The translations under genes were made by a program, and so were the position numbers. 64,000 nt of DNA, from the NCBI GenBank assembly GCA_039806955.1, contig JBDHQI010000003.1:62001-126000 (forward strand). Direction: 5' to 3'. The notes beneath the pieces were generated by a model. It saw only the letters and a list, made by a program, of their open reading frames with translations. It had not been told where the DNA came from and ran no database searches. Source of the stretch: JADLHS01 sp039806955 (lineage in GTDB: Bacteria > Verrucomicrobiota > Verrucomicrobiia > Limisphaerales > JADLHS01). Within the stretch, counting starts at the first letter, position 1, and each line of letters opens with the position of its first letter. Shown piece after piece: positions 25,276-34,277 of this stretch.

Positions 25276-26185
25276 GAGCGGTAATTGGATGCAACCCGGT
25301 CTGGTCGCGGAGACGCAAGCCGGTCCCCGCAACAATTTTGCCGATGCAGCTTAGTTTTAATTCGGGAAATCGCGCCTTCCATGCATCCAACAACGGAACG
25401 GCATCCCGGCTCGCGACGGTGAACAGCAATTCAAAATCCTCGCCATCAGTGAGCGCCGCCACCAAAGCGGGTTTGGCGGCATCGCCACGACGAGCCATTG
25501 CCCGCGCGGCCCCGCTGATGGGCACGGCGGATTTGAGCAGCTCCGCGCCCACCTCGCTGGCGCGCAAAATGTGCGGTAAATCTCCCGCCAATCCGTCGCT
25601 CAAATCCATCATGGCGTGAATGGGATAATGTTCCGCCAGCCAGCGCGCCTCGACGAGTCGCGGCGTAAAGTCCAGATGCTTGCCGTTGATGCTGCCACCC
25701 AATTCGCCCGTGACCAAAATCGCATCGCCAACCTGCGCCCCCGAGCGCCGGATGGCTTTACCGGCGGCGACCCGGCCGAGCAACGCCACGGAAATCAGCA
25801 GCCGTTCGGGATTGGTGGTGGTTTCACCACCGACGATGGCGACGTCGTATTGGCGGGCGAGTTGATTCAATCCTGCGTAAATTTCGCTGACGAACTCAGG
25901 CGAGAATTGTTGGGGCAATCCCAACGTGATAATGGCGGCGAACGGGGTGCCGGCCATCGCGGCCATATCGCTCAAACCACGCGCCAGCGCTTTACGCCCG
26001 ATTTTTTGCGGCGGCGTGTCGTGCTTGAAATGAATGCCCTCCACCACTGCATCCGTCTTGAACAGTAACTGCTGTCCCGGAGCGCCGCCGTCCAACACCG
26101 CACAGTCGTCGCCGGCGCCGAGAACCACCGAGCCATTCGTCGGCAAGTCGCGGGTTAGTTGCGCGATCAATTCAAACTCATTCAT
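25253..26185 (-). CDS. thiL: Thiamine-monophosphate kinase
   Basis: 310 residues. ThiL phosphorylates thiamine monophosphate with ATP to the active cofactor thiamine diphosphate. The typical N-terminus NEFELIAQL, the metal-binding GAGDDCAVLD, KTDAVVEGIHF, RKALARGLSDMAAMAG and DLSDGLAGDLPHI motifs are in order, and the length is normal. The start is 13 bases after the CPBP protease stop. Combining it with tsaE/tsaB is common operon practice for core enzymes without a direct biochemical link. Confidence 0.92.
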   Translation of the reverse strand: MNEFELIAQLTRDLPTNGSVVLGAGDDCAVLDGGAPGQQLLFKTDAVVEGIHFKHDTPPQKIGRKALARGLSDMAAMAGTPFAAIITLGLPQQFSPEFVSEIYAGLNQLARQYDVAIVGGETTTNPERLLISVALLGRVAAGKAIRRSGAQVGDAILVTGELGGSINGKHLDFTPRLVEARWLAEHYPIHAMMDLSDGLAGDLPHILRASEVGAELLKSAVPISGAARAMARRGDAAKPALVAALTDGEDFELLFTVASRDAVPLLDAWKARFPELKLSCIGKIVAGTGLRLRDQTGLHPITAHGYVHFS

Positions 26186-26198
26186 ACGGCGGCAACGA

Positions 26199-26915
26199 TC
26201 ATGGGGTGCGTTCGCGCAAGACCAGAAATAAGGTGAAGTTCACCGCATTAAACAGAGTGTGCGCGAGGATAGGAGCGAGGAGGTTATCCGTCTTTTCATA
26301 GAGCCAGACGAAGAGCAACGCCAGCCCCACCAGCGGCAGCAAAGCCGCCAGATTCCAATGAATGGCGCCGAACAGAATCGCCGTGCTCCATAAGGCCAGT
26401 CGCGGGAATCCCAGGTTTTTGATCCAAGGATACAACACGCCGCGGAAGACGATTTCCTCCGCCAGCGGCGCGAGAACTACGACGATGAATCCCAGCAGCA
26501 ACAGGGCGGGCAGCGTGTTGGCGCTTTGCAGAATGAGTAAAGCGCTCTGCTCCTGATCCGACCAGCCCACTGATTTCAACAGCAGCGCAATTCCGCCCCG
26601 CAGCAGCGCGCCGACGGGAAGAAACAAGGCAATGGTCACCAGAGGCAGCCAAAGCACTGGCGCGCCATGGTTGCCCCAGCCAAACCCGGCGCGCCAGCCC
26701 GTCTGGTGCTGACGCAGAAACCGGCCGGCGCAGATCAAAGTGCCCAACTGATAGCACAGCACACCGATCGCAACGCGCGGGACGGTCGGGACCGCGTCCT
26801 CGGGCAGCGGCCTGAAAAACAGGCGGGTGAGCACCATGCCGAGCAACAAAAAACTCAGCACGCCGAGCAGAAAAGCCACGACGGTTTCCGTTTTCCAATG
26901 ACGATTGGACAACAC
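26199..26915 (-). CDS. CPBP-family intramembrane glutamic endopeptidase
   Basis: 238 residues with about seven hydrophobic segments. The catalytic motifs of the CPBP/Abi (CAAX-like) family are seen: EEIVFRGVLYPWI (EExxxR), the second FGAIHWN motif and HTLFNAVNF. The glutamates and histidines line a membrane-embedded site that cleaves substrate proteins; in bacteria these include bacteriocin-immunity and stress functions. First gene of the thiL-tsaE-tsaB operon. Substrate unknown. Confidence 0.83.
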   Translation of the reverse strand: MLSNRHWKTETVVAFLLGVLSFLLLGMVLTRLFFRPLPEDAVPTVPRVAIGVLCYQLGTLICAGRFLRQHQTGWRAGFGWGNHGAPVLWLPLVTIALFLPVGALLRGGIALLLKSVGWSDQEQSALLILQSANTLPALLLLGFIVVVLAPLAEEIVFRGVLYPWIKNLGFPRLALWSTAILFGAIHWNLAALLPLVGLALLFVWLYEKTDNLLAPILAHTLFNAVNFTLFLVLRERTP

Positions 26916-27090
26916 GGCGTCAGCTTAATGCAGCGGTTGCCGCCGGGCGAGAATTGGTTTCGCCTGCGGCCTTGGTCGGCAAGTTTAACCTGAAATCAAT
27001 TGGTCAGCGGGACGAGGGTTACCCATTAGGGCCGACACCCGATGGCCATGTTGCGTTTGCGCTTTGGGTTCCTGAGAGTAGCTTTTCCTC

Positions 27091-27270
27091 ATGGAAGTCA
27101 CTGAAACCATTCAATGCCCGTTTTGCGGACAACGCTTTGAGATCGTCGTGGACACGAGCATGGGCGCGAACCGGTTCACGACGGATTGTGAAGTGTGCTG
27201 TCGCCCGATCGAAGTGGTGGCCGAGTGCGAACCGGGGGAAATTCTGAGCTTGGACGTGCAGGCGGGCTGA
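27091..27270 (+). CDS. Small CPXCG-motif zinc-ribbon-like protein
   Basis: A 59-residue gene easily missed because of its size. ATG 27091 to TGA 27270 reads METETIQ-like MEVTETIQCPFCGQRFEIVV, a second half-site DCEVCCRPIEVV, then an acidic tail. CPFCG plus CEVC makes a four-cysteine zinc knuckle as in the CPXCG cysteine-rich protein family. Function unknown. It precedes the TMEM14-like gene by 15 bases on the same strand. Confidence 0.75.
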   Translation: MEVTETIQCPFCGQRFEIVVDTSMGANRFTTDCEVCCRPIEVVAECEPGEILSLDVQAG

Positions 27271-27285
27271 GGCATTCTGCGCGCA

Positions 27286-27576
27286 ATGCAAAACACGGTC
27301 CTCTGGGTTTACATCGGCCTGCTGGTGCTCGGCGGCCTTCTCGGCTATTTCAAGGGCAAGAGCAAGGTTTCACTCCTCATGTCCGTGGGCTTTGCCGCGC
27401 CTCTGATTCTTTGCGCGCTGGGTGCCATCACCCAGCCGAAGGTTCCGGATGTTCTCATGACGGTGTTGTTGATCGTGTTTGCCATCCGCCTTGCCAAGAC
27501 CAAAAAACTCATGCCGGCGGGCCTCATGCTGCTGGTGACAGTGGTTGCGCTGGCGTTGCGGAACATTCAATTTTGA
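27286..27576 (+). CDS. TMEM14-family small membrane protein
   Basis: 96 residues with four hydrophobic stretches. The pattern GLLVLGGLLGYFKGKSKVSLLMS and the basic turn RLAKTKKLMPAGLM are typical of the TMEM14/UPF0136 family found from bacteria to mitochondria. No enzymatic motif; the bacterial function is unknown. Probably co-transcribed with the preceding CPXCG gene. Confidence 0.75.
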   Translation: MQNTVLWVYIGLLVLGGLLGYFKGKSKVSLLMSVGFAAPLILCALGAITQPKVPDVLMTVLLIVFAIRLAKTKKLMPAGLMLLVTVVALALRNIQF

Positions 27577-27721
27577 ACGGCTCCCCGGAAAATGTCAGCT
27601 TCCCTTTTGGCCTTCGCCAGCCACCAAGGAAAGCTGGGGAATTGATTTATCGAAGCTTCGTCTTGCACACACTGCCGTCGGATTTGTTCGTGAGGAATGA
27701 CCGGCCTCGTGGTCTGTTGAA

Positions 27722-28552
27722 GTGGTGAACTGGAGTCCCTGGCTCGAATCGGCGGCGGTGGCCTTGCTGGCCGCGGGTGGTTTCCTGTTGGGCCATTGGT
27801 TTTCCCGGTTGCCCCGGCATTATTGGCTGCTTGGCTACTTCCTGCCATTGTTCCTCGTCCTTGTTTATGGTGCCGCCATGCGGTTTCCCCAGCTCTCATT
27901 TGTTCCGCCGGTCTCGTGGATGATGATGGGCCGCAACAAATTTGCCACCATCGGCTTCATTGCGGCCATGGTGTTGACCGCACCACTTTCCCGGCTGCCG
28001 CAACGGCGCAGTCGTATTGCCGTCGTTGTCTTGATGGTGGTGGTCGTTTGTGTCATGTCGGTGTGGCCATTTCTCGCACCGGCCTTCAACCGGAAACATC
28101 TGGCTGGGTTGAAGACCCGTTTTGATGCCGATGGCATTTGCCTGCAAAGCAACGACTACAACTGTGGGCCCGCTGCTGCCGTCACCGCCTTGCGCAAACT
28201 GGGTTTGCCCGCCGAGGAAGGAGAGATTGCTCTGCTTGCGCACACCAGTTCAGCGATTGGCACGCCGCCCGATATGCTCGCCCGCGCGCTTCGAGACCGT
28301 TATGAGAAGGAAGGTTTGGTGAGCCAATACCGGGTCTTCAACCGGGTGGATGAACTCAAGCACGATGGGCTGACTCTGGTCGTCATCAAGTACCGTTTCT
28401 GGGTGGATCATTATGTAACCGTGCTGGAAGTCACCGATGAGCAGATCGTGGTGGGCGACCCGTCGCGGGGACGAGGCACATTCACGCACCAGGAGTTCCG
28501 TGACAAGTGGCGCTTCGAGGGAGTGGTGCTCAGGCGTCCACAGCGTTCCTGA
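27722..28552 (+). CDS. Membrane-anchored C39-like cysteine peptidase
   Basis: 276 residues with GTG start. Four transmembrane segments fill residues 1-125, then a C39 (bacteriocin-processing-like) papain-fold domain appears: the catalytic Cys lies in SNDYNCGPAAAVTALRKLG near 150, the His in VDHYVTVLEV near 230 and the Asp in VVGDPSRG. No ABC transporter domain is attached, unlike classical double-glycine leader peptidases, so it acts alone, probably at the outer face of the membrane. No leader-peptide substrate gene is visible nearby. The next gene begins after 140 noncoding bases. Confidence 0.8.
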   Translation: MVNWSPWLESAAVALLAAGGFLLGHWFSRLPRHYWLLGYFLPLFLVLVYGAAMRFPQLSFVPPVSWMMMGRNKFATIGFIAAMVLTAPLSRLPQRRSRIAVVVLMVVVVCVMSVWPFLAPAFNRKHLAGLKTRFDADGICLQSNDYNCGPAAAVTALRKLGLPAEEGEIALLAHTSSAIGTPPDMLARALRDRYEKEGLVSQYRVFNRVDELKHDGLTLVVIKYRFWVDHYVTVLEVTDEQIVVGDPSRGRGTFTHQEFRDKWRFEGVVLRRPQRS

Positions 28553-28691
28553 TGGAACGAAGAAGTAGCGGCGACGCCCCGTAGCCACAGTCCGGGAGTT
28601 CGAAGCACCAAGCGGTCGAAATGCGACAAGGCGGCGCTGCCACCATGTGGAAATTCGTTTTCATCTGTTCGCCATTCGCTATCTTCCGCGC

Positions 28692-30419
28692 ATGAGTTTA
28701 TTGCCTTTTGGTGCGTTGCCGGCCTACAAACCCCGCCGCTTTGTGCCGGCGCAACTGGATTTTGGTGACTGGTCAAAAATCGCGTCACTGTTCGATCAAC
28801 TGGAAGCCCGCGTTGACCAATGCCGGACGGTCGCCGAACTGGAGCAATGGCTCTTGGATTGGGGTGAAATGAGCGCCGCGTTGGACGAGGAATCTTCACG
28901 TCGCCACATCGCCATGACCTGTCACACAGACAATGCCGAGGCGGAGAAAGCTTTTCTGTATTTTGTCGAGCACATCGAACCGCAACTCAAGCCGCGTCAG
29001 TTCCAGTTGGAGAAGCGGTTCATCGCCCACCCGCAGCGGGCAAAGTTGCCCTCACCGCGTTATGACGTGTTCATCCGCGATGTCCAGAACCACCTCGAGT
29101 TGTTTCGCAAGGAGAACGTGGCGTTGGAAACGGAGGAAGCCAAGGTCGGCCAGCAATACCAGAAAATCAGTGGCTCGCTCACCGTGCAATTTCGTGGTGA
29201 GGAGAAAACGCTTACTCAGATGGGCAAGTTTCTCGAAGAACCGGATCGCCCGTTGCGGCGGGAGGTGTGGGAACTGGTGGGCAAGCGTCGTTTGCAGGAA
29301 CGCGACCAGTTCGAGGAGCAGTTCGATCAACTGGTGAAACTGCGCGAACAGATGGCGGCCAACGCAGGCTTCCAGAATTATCGCGACTACGCCTTTCGGC
29401 TGAAAGGGCGCTTTGATTACACGCCTGAAGATTGTGTGAAGTTCCACGATGCCGTCGCCAGCGAAGTGATGCCGGTCTTACGTGAATTGCAGGCGCAACG
29501 ACGCCGGCAGCTTGGTTTGGAAAAACTGCGCCCGTGGGATCTGGCTGTGGACCCGATGAATCGTCCGGCGCTCAAGCCGTTTGAGAAGGTTGAGGGCATG
29601 GTGACACGTTCCCAGCGCATCTTCGACAAACTGGATGGTGAACTGGCCGGAGGTTTTCAGCAGATGCAGGATTTGAAACTGCTCGATCTGGCGAATCGCA
29701 AAGGCAAGGCGCCCGGTGGCTATCAATCCACACTCAACGAGGCGCGCTTGCCGTTCATTTTCATGAACGCGGTCGGTCAGCAGCGTGACGTGGAGACAAT
29801 TTTGCACGAAGCCGGGCACGCCTTTCACGCGCTCGCCACGCGCGACGAGGATTTGCTCGCCTATCGCAGCGCGCCGATCGAGTTTTGCGAGGTCGCCTCG
29901 ATGAGCATGGAATTGCTCGGCAATGAGTTTATCGAGGAATTTTATTCGCCCACCGACGGCAACCGTGCCCGGCGCGCGCACCTGGAAGGCATCATTGGCG
30001 TGCTGGCGTGGATTGCGACGGTGGACGCGTTTCAGCACTGGATTTACACGCACCCAGGGCACAGCCGCGCCGAACGCGCCGCTGCCTGGCAAGCCCGGAT
30101 GGATCGCTTTGCCGGGGACGTGGACTGGAGCGGTTACGAGGAAGCCCGCGCACATGCGTGGCATCGGCAACTGCACATCTTTCTGTATCCGTTTTACTAC
30201 ATCGAATACGGCATTGCCCAATTGGGCGCGTTGCAGGTGTGGGCCAATTCCCGACGGGATAAAGCGAAGGCGCTGCGGGACTACAAAGCGGCGCTCGCCC
30301 TGGGTGGTTCGAAGTCCCTGCCGGAATTGTTCGCCACAGCGGGTTGCAAATTTCAGTTTGACGCGGCCACCATCAAACCGTTGGTGGAACTGGCCCGATC
30401 GGAACTAAAGAAGCTTTAA
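28692..30419 (+). CDS. M3 family oligoendopeptidase (PepF-like)
   Basis: 575 residues from ATG 28692. It is a cytoplasmic zinc peptidase that degrades short peptides. The active site is ILHEAGHAFHAL with HEAGH at 372-376, and the third ligand is in the EFCEVASMSMELL helix 28 residues later. The helical N-terminal half, rich in Glu/Arg, is typical of the group. No signal peptide. A second, more distant M3 peptidase, which is a lipoprotein, is encoded at 45743. The 445 bases that follow are noncoding. Confidence 0.87.
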   Translation: MSLLPFGALPAYKPRRFVPAQLDFGDWSKIASLFDQLEARVDQCRTVAELEQWLLDWGEMSAALDEESSRRHIAMTCHTDNAEAEKAFLYFVEHIEPQLKPRQFQLEKRFIAHPQRAKLPSPRYDVFIRDVQNHLELFRKENVALETEEAKVGQQYQKISGSLTVQFRGEEKTLTQMGKFLEEPDRPLRREVWELVGKRRLQERDQFEEQFDQLVKLREQMAANAGFQNYRDYAFRLKGRFDYTPEDCVKFHDAVASEVMPVLRELQAQRRRQLGLEKLRPWDLAVDPMNRPALKPFEKVEGMVTRSQRIFDKLDGELAGGFQQMQDLKLLDLANRKGKAPGGYQSTLNEARLPFIFMNAVGQQRDVETILHEAGHAFHALATRDEDLLAYRSAPIEFCEVASMSMELLGNEFIEEFYSPTDGNRARRAHLEGIIGVLAWIATVDAFQHWIYTHPGHSRAERAAAWQARMDRFAGDVDWSGYEEARAHAWHRQLHIFLYPFYYIEYGIAQLGALQVWANSRRDKAKALRDYKAALALGGSKSLPELFATAGCKFQFDAATIKPLVELARSELKKL

Positions 30420-30864
30420 CCAGAAACATTCCGCGATTGCGTGGAAGCACCCTGCCGCTTATCTGCTGGCTGCAGGTTCTGCCGGGAAGAGATTCTGGCG
30501 CGGGGCGGAGCGCGCGGGGTGCATTACAGCGTAGGCCTGTCAAAAAATCCCGGGTTGATTGAGCGATTGCAACCGACGCCGGCCGACGCGCGGGCGCGGC
30601 GGGGTCTGACCGGAGCGGCCGGTGTGCGGGTGTTCACTGAGTTTGCCCATCTGCTGCTGGAACGGGTACGGGCTTGGACTGCAGTTTTCACACTCGCATC
30701 GTAGCGCAGACTTCCCGTGTGCCGTCTCGCAGGTTTCCAAACCCGCGAACGCCTCGGACCATCGGACCGTCTGCCGATTTGGAAACCGGCGACACGGCAG
30801 GTTGGGAAACCTGCGCTCCACGGATTGTGTCCGGCGTCACCCGGCTGCCTGCAAAATATCCGGG
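30420..30864. other. Noncoding region with palindromic repeats
   Basis: No gene. Three related words occur: GCAGGTTTCCAAACC (around 30729), GATTTGGAAACC (30776) and the hairpin GCAGGTT-GGG-AAACCTGC at 30797-30814. The alternating GGTTTCC/GGAAACC units suggest an array of degenerate copies of one short palindrome, a dispersed-repeat type. Confidence 0.5.
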
Positions 30865-31557
30865 CTAATTGGTTTTCGGCTGGGCTGGGCCATCCTTGTC
30901 TGCTTCCAACAGGAACAAATCGTCCTTATCGGTGAGGGAGCAGAGTCGCAGCCCGGCCGCACTGGTGAGACCAAGCCATTGGTCTGGCGAGGGCATGAGG
31001 TCGCGGCAGACGGGATGACTGAGCTTGGAGTGGAACTGATCCAGATGGGCGCTGCCAGCAAGGTGCAAGATTAACAAGCGACCACCCGATTTGAGCAACC
31101 GCCCGATGTTCTGGAGGGCTCGCGGTTTGTCACGGAAATGCGGAAACGCATTGAAACAGAAAACCACATCGAATCGCTCGGCCCCGGGCGGGTCCTGGCA
31201 AATATCCAACAACCAGAACTCGGCCGCGGTCTTGCGGGCCTGAGCCTGGGCCAGCATGTCGGGAGAAAAGTCCGCCGCCACCACGCGTCCGGGGTGAACG
31301 CAATCCACCAGCCAGTTCGTGAGGCGACCGGTGCCACAGCCCAATTCCAGCAGGTCTTGCCCGGGGCGGAGCGCCAGCCGTTCGCGCAACGCATTGAGCC
31401 GTTCCAAAGTTCGCGTCACCTCCTGGTTGTTCTGATCCCAGGTGGGCGCATGATGGTTGAAGAAGGCCACGCGCGGATCGGAAGCCGGATGCGCTCCAGG
31501 GGGGTGATGCACACGAAATTGCGGTTGCGTAACACTGGATTTGTCAGTAAGACTCAT
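30865..31557 (-). CDS. Class I SAM-dependent methyltransferase
   Basis: 230 residues. Motif I LLELGCGTGRL (ELGCGTG at 71-77), motif II VVAADFSPDML, post-motif LLDICQDPP and FDVVFCFNAFPHF identify a Methyltransf_11/25-type small-molecule methyltransferase of the UbiE-like group. The N-terminal AFFNHHAPTWD is the usual lid. Substrate unknown. Its start lies only about 5 bases from the start of the divergent exported protein, so either the divergent start is further in or the genes share a very compact control region. Confidence 0.82.
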   Translation of the reverse strand: MSLTDKSSVTQPQFRVHHPPGAHPASDPRVAFFNHHAPTWDQNNQEVTRTLERLNALRERLALRPGQDLLELGCGTGRLTNWLVDCVHPGRVVAADFSPDMLAQAQARKTAAEFWLLDICQDPPGAERFDVVFCFNAFPHFRDKPRALQNIGRLLKSGGRLLILHLAGSAHLDQFHSKLSHPVCRDLMPSPDQWLGLTSAAGLRLCSLTDKDDLFLLEADKDGPAQPKTN

Positions 31558-31561
31558 TCCT

Positions 31562-32755
31562 GTGAGCGTAACCCTCGATACAAATGCCGGTCAAGCGCAG
31601 CCCGCGCGGCGCTTTTCTGAAACCGTTTCCCACTCGCTGCTGAGAGCTTTTTGCAGTTTGCTTCTGGCCGCTGGCGTCAGCCACGCGGAGACGCACTGGA
31701 ATCTGCAAGCCGTCAATGCCAACGGGGTGGCCACCTGGAGCGGACCCTTTCCCGGCACCGTGGTCGGAGTGCTGTTGACGGATCCGGAAGAGATGCTCGA
31801 TGCAACCCCGAATTTTCTGCCGTGGGATGGCGGCGCCAACCAGTTCAACCTGGGGGCAGAGTGGCAGGTGGTGGTGCAGTCGGCCTGGCCTGGTGACCGG
31901 CTCGGCACATTCTGCTACATGGGTCAGAACTACGGCAACATGCCCTTCAATCACAGCGACGACCTCAGCTACTCCAACGAAGCCTGGACGGCGGAATTGG
32001 AACGGTTGAACCATGATCCTGTCACCGGCCACACTTTTCGCAAGGGTGATCTGGTTTCCGTCACGTTCAACAGCGCGGCGTTTTACGGTGGAAAACTGAA
32101 CATCAATGAAACGCACCACATTGATCCGGCGTACGACTTTACCATTTCGCTGGTCGCATCGAACTACGGTTTGCCCGCGCCGGAAGCGCTGTCCCTGGCT
32201 TCATTCGTCCGCACGAATGATAACAATGCCGACACGTTCGAGGACATTTTTGATGCAACGCGCACGACCGGGGGCGAACATTGGCAGGGCATGCGCGTCC
32301 GCCTGAATGGCTTGATGCTGGTAACGACGAACGGGTGGAATGCCACGAATAGCTGGGGCAATCGGCTGTGTAGTGTCACCGATGGGGAAAACCGGTTCTT
32401 CTCCCTGCGCCATCCACGTTACAGCCTTGGTCCCGTGCCGACCAACACGTTTGACGCCATTGGCATTCTGAATCAGGAAAGTGGTTCCGGCAGTCAGGGG
32501 ACGAATCGCTACGAATTGTTCGTGCAGGAAATCCTGACGTCCGAGCCAGCAGTGCTGAACATTGCACTCCAACCGGTCATTACCTGGCCGGCCTCGCTGG
32601 CAAATTACCAACTGCAATATACCAACGTCCTTGGCGGTTCGGGGGATTGGGCTCCGGTAACCAACACGCCGGTGCTCGTGAACGGGAAATGGACGGTGAT
32701 TCAAAACTCGACGGAAGCGCAAACGCGATTCTATCGTTTGCAGCGAGTTCAATGA
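31562..32755 (+). CDS. Exported protein of unknown function, first gene of metal-ABC operon
   Basis: About 397 residues from GTG 31562; the start is uncertain because a TTG at 31541 and later codons are possible. A signal peptide ends at GVSHAETH. The mature part is Asn/Thr-rich and aromatic, as in secreted beta proteins, with a THHIDP stretch. It ends in the module TWPASLANYQLQYTN ... FYRLQ, recurrent at C-termini of secreted Verrucomicrobia proteins. The stop overlaps the ATG of the pseudopilin, and the operon continues into a metal ABC transporter and nikR, so a cell-surface role in metal acquisition is possible but only inferred from context. Confidence 0.65.
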   Translation: MSVTLDTNAGQAQPARRFSETVSHSLLRAFCSLLLAAGVSHAETHWNLQAVNANGVATWSGPFPGTVVGVLLTDPEEMLDATPNFLPWDGGANQFNLGAEWQVVVQSAWPGDRLGTFCYMGQNYGNMPFNHSDDLSYSNEAWTAELERLNHDPVTGHTFRKGDLVSVTFNSAAFYGGKLNINETHHIDPAYDFTISLVASNYGLPAPEALSLASFVRTNDNNADTFEDIFDATRTTGGEHWQGMRVRLNGLMLVTTNGWNATNSWGNRLCSVTDGENRFFSLRHPRYSLGPVPTNTFDAIGILNQESGSGSQGTNRYELFVQEILTSEPAVLNIALQPVITWPASLANYQLQYTNVLGGSGDWAPVTNTPVLVNGKWTVIQNSTEAQTRFYRLQRVQ

Positions 32756-33438
32756 TGCCCTGGGTAAATCAATCCGGCGCAGTCGCGGGTCCGATAAAAT
32801 CATCCGGCCCGCGCCGGGCTTTTACGTTGATTGAACTTCTGGTGGTCATCGCCATGATTGCCATTCTCGCGGCGATGTTGCTGCCCGCTTTGGCCCGCGG
32901 CAAGGAAATGGCCAAAGTCACGCGCGCTCAAGCGGAGCTGTATGGCATCGGCGTGGCGTTGCAGATGTATGTGGACGATTACGCGAACAAACTCCCGCCC
33001 GTGCGGGTGAATTGTAATAGCGACCTGCTCACGCACTGGTGTCAGTTGCCAACCGAACTGGCGGATCTGCATTATCTCCCACGCAGCAGCGATGCCGGAC
33101 GGGAAGCGAACATGGAGGATCTATTCAATCCCGGCCATACTTACAAATATGCCGCGCCCGGCCCGGAGCTGCTGAATGACATGCCCGTCGGAAACTATGC
33201 GCTCTGGGTGCCAACCAATTATCCGAATCTCTCCGGCACTGCGGGCAAGTACTACAGTGATCCCAAAACCACACCGGTGCGTTGGGTGGTCTGGAGTATG
33301 GGGCCAAAGCCCAACAGCCCCAAGAGTCAGGGCAGTTATGCTCCCATGAGCAGTGACAGTTGGTATCGTCGCGCGGGTGATAGTGGCGTCATTGTTCGCT
33401 ACGCAGATCAGGAATGGCGGCAATTCCAAAGCCCATGA
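32752..33438 (+). CDS. Type II pseudopilin-like protein
   Basis: About 228 residues. The ATG at 32752 overlaps the preceding stop (ATGATG). After about 22 residues comes the prepilin leader RRAFTLIELLVVIAMIAILAAML with Glu5 of the mature protein; the residue before the cleavage site is Ala rather than Gly. A soluble C-terminal domain with two Cys and several Tyr/Trp follows. Verrucomicrobia encode many such proteins whose assembly into filaments is untested. Its end overlaps the next gene by ATGA, so it is firmly inside the metal-transport operon, which is unusual. Confidence 0.8.
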   Translation: MMPWVNQSGAVAGPIKSSGPRRAFTLIELLVVIAMIAILAAMLLPALARGKEMAKVTRAQAELYGIGVALQMYVDDYANKLPPVRVNCNSDLLTHWCQLPTELADLHYLPRSSDAGREANMEDLFNPGHTYKYAAPGPELLNDMPVGNYALWVPTNYPNLSGTAGKYYSDPKTTPVRWVVWSMGPKPNSPKSQGSYAPMSSDSWYRRAGDSGVIVRYADQEWRQFQSP

Positions 33439-34277
33439 ACCGGCGGCCGTTACTCCTGGCGACAGTCACCGCAGGGCTGCTCCTGATGCTGGTTGGGAGC
33501 GGGTGCAAGCCTGCCAATCCTTCCGCCTCCACACCCAAACTGGCCAGCGCCACTTCCTATCTGGAAAGTGCCGCACAGGAGTTTTTCGGCGGCGAACAGG
33601 ATTTTGTCCGGCTGGCCGAACCGGGTACCTGTCCCGGGCATTTCGACATTCGCCCGCGTCAGGCCGCCGAGCTGCGGCGTTGCCGGGCGTTGGTGCGGTT
33701 CGATTTCCAGGCGTCGCTGGACAAGGTTCTCGAAGCGAAAGAAACCAACGGTCCGGTTGTGGTGGAGGTGAAGATTCGCAATGGCCTTTGCCTGCCTGAC
33801 AGTTATCTGTCCGCGTGCCGGCAGATCAAGGAGGCGTTTGTCGGCCGTGGATTGCTGGAACCAGCGAATGCGGAAGCGACGTTGCAAACTGTGGCTCAAC
33901 GGTTGTCAATGCTGGGGCAGGAAGCAACCAATCAAGTTGCCCGGGCCGGTTTGGTGGGGGCGCCGGTCATCACCAGTGTTCACCAGAAGGATTTCTGCGA
34001 ATGGCTCGGGTTGCAAGTGGTGGCGACGTTTCGTGCGGCGGACACCGCCAGCGTGGCGGAAATTGACGAAGCCATCAGCGCCGGCAAACTCGCCAAGGTG
34101 AAACTGGTCATCGCCAATCTGCCTGAAGGCCGTCGCACTGCCGATGCGCTGGCCGACCGACTCCAGGCGCGGGTCGCCGTATTTGGCAACTTTCCCACCT
34201 TGAATCATGGACGCATTTGGTTTGATGATCTGATTCGCACCAATGTGGCCGCACTCCTGGCTGCCGGCCAGCCATGA
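33435..34277 (+). CDS. Metal ABC transporter substrate-binding lipoprotein
   Basis: 280 residues starting in ATGA overlap. Lipobox LVGSGC makes Cys24 the lipidated residue. It has the overall pattern of cluster A-I (ZnuA/TroA) metal-binding proteins: a first half with AEPGTCPGHFDIRP, a linker helix near 130-165 and a second half with PVITSVHQKDFCEWLGLQVV and LVIANLPEGRRTADALA. The usual His-x-Tyr and DPH motifs are replaced; candidate ligands are C66, H69, H183 and C188. With NikR downstream the metal may be Ni rather than Zn/Mn. The metal is inferred, not shown. Confidence 0.75.
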   Translation: MNRRPLLLATVTAGLLLMLVGSGCKPANPSASTPKLASATSYLESAAQEFFGGEQDFVRLAEPGTCPGHFDIRPRQAAELRRCRALVRFDFQASLDKVLEAKETNGPVVVEVKIRNGLCLPDSYLSACRQIKEAFVGRGLLEPANAEATLQTVAQRLSMLGQEATNQVARAGLVGAPVITSVHQKDFCEWLGLQVVATFRAADTASVAEIDEAISAGKLAKVKLVIANLPEGRRTADALADRLQARVAVFGNFPTLNHGRIWFDDLIRTNVAALLAAGQP

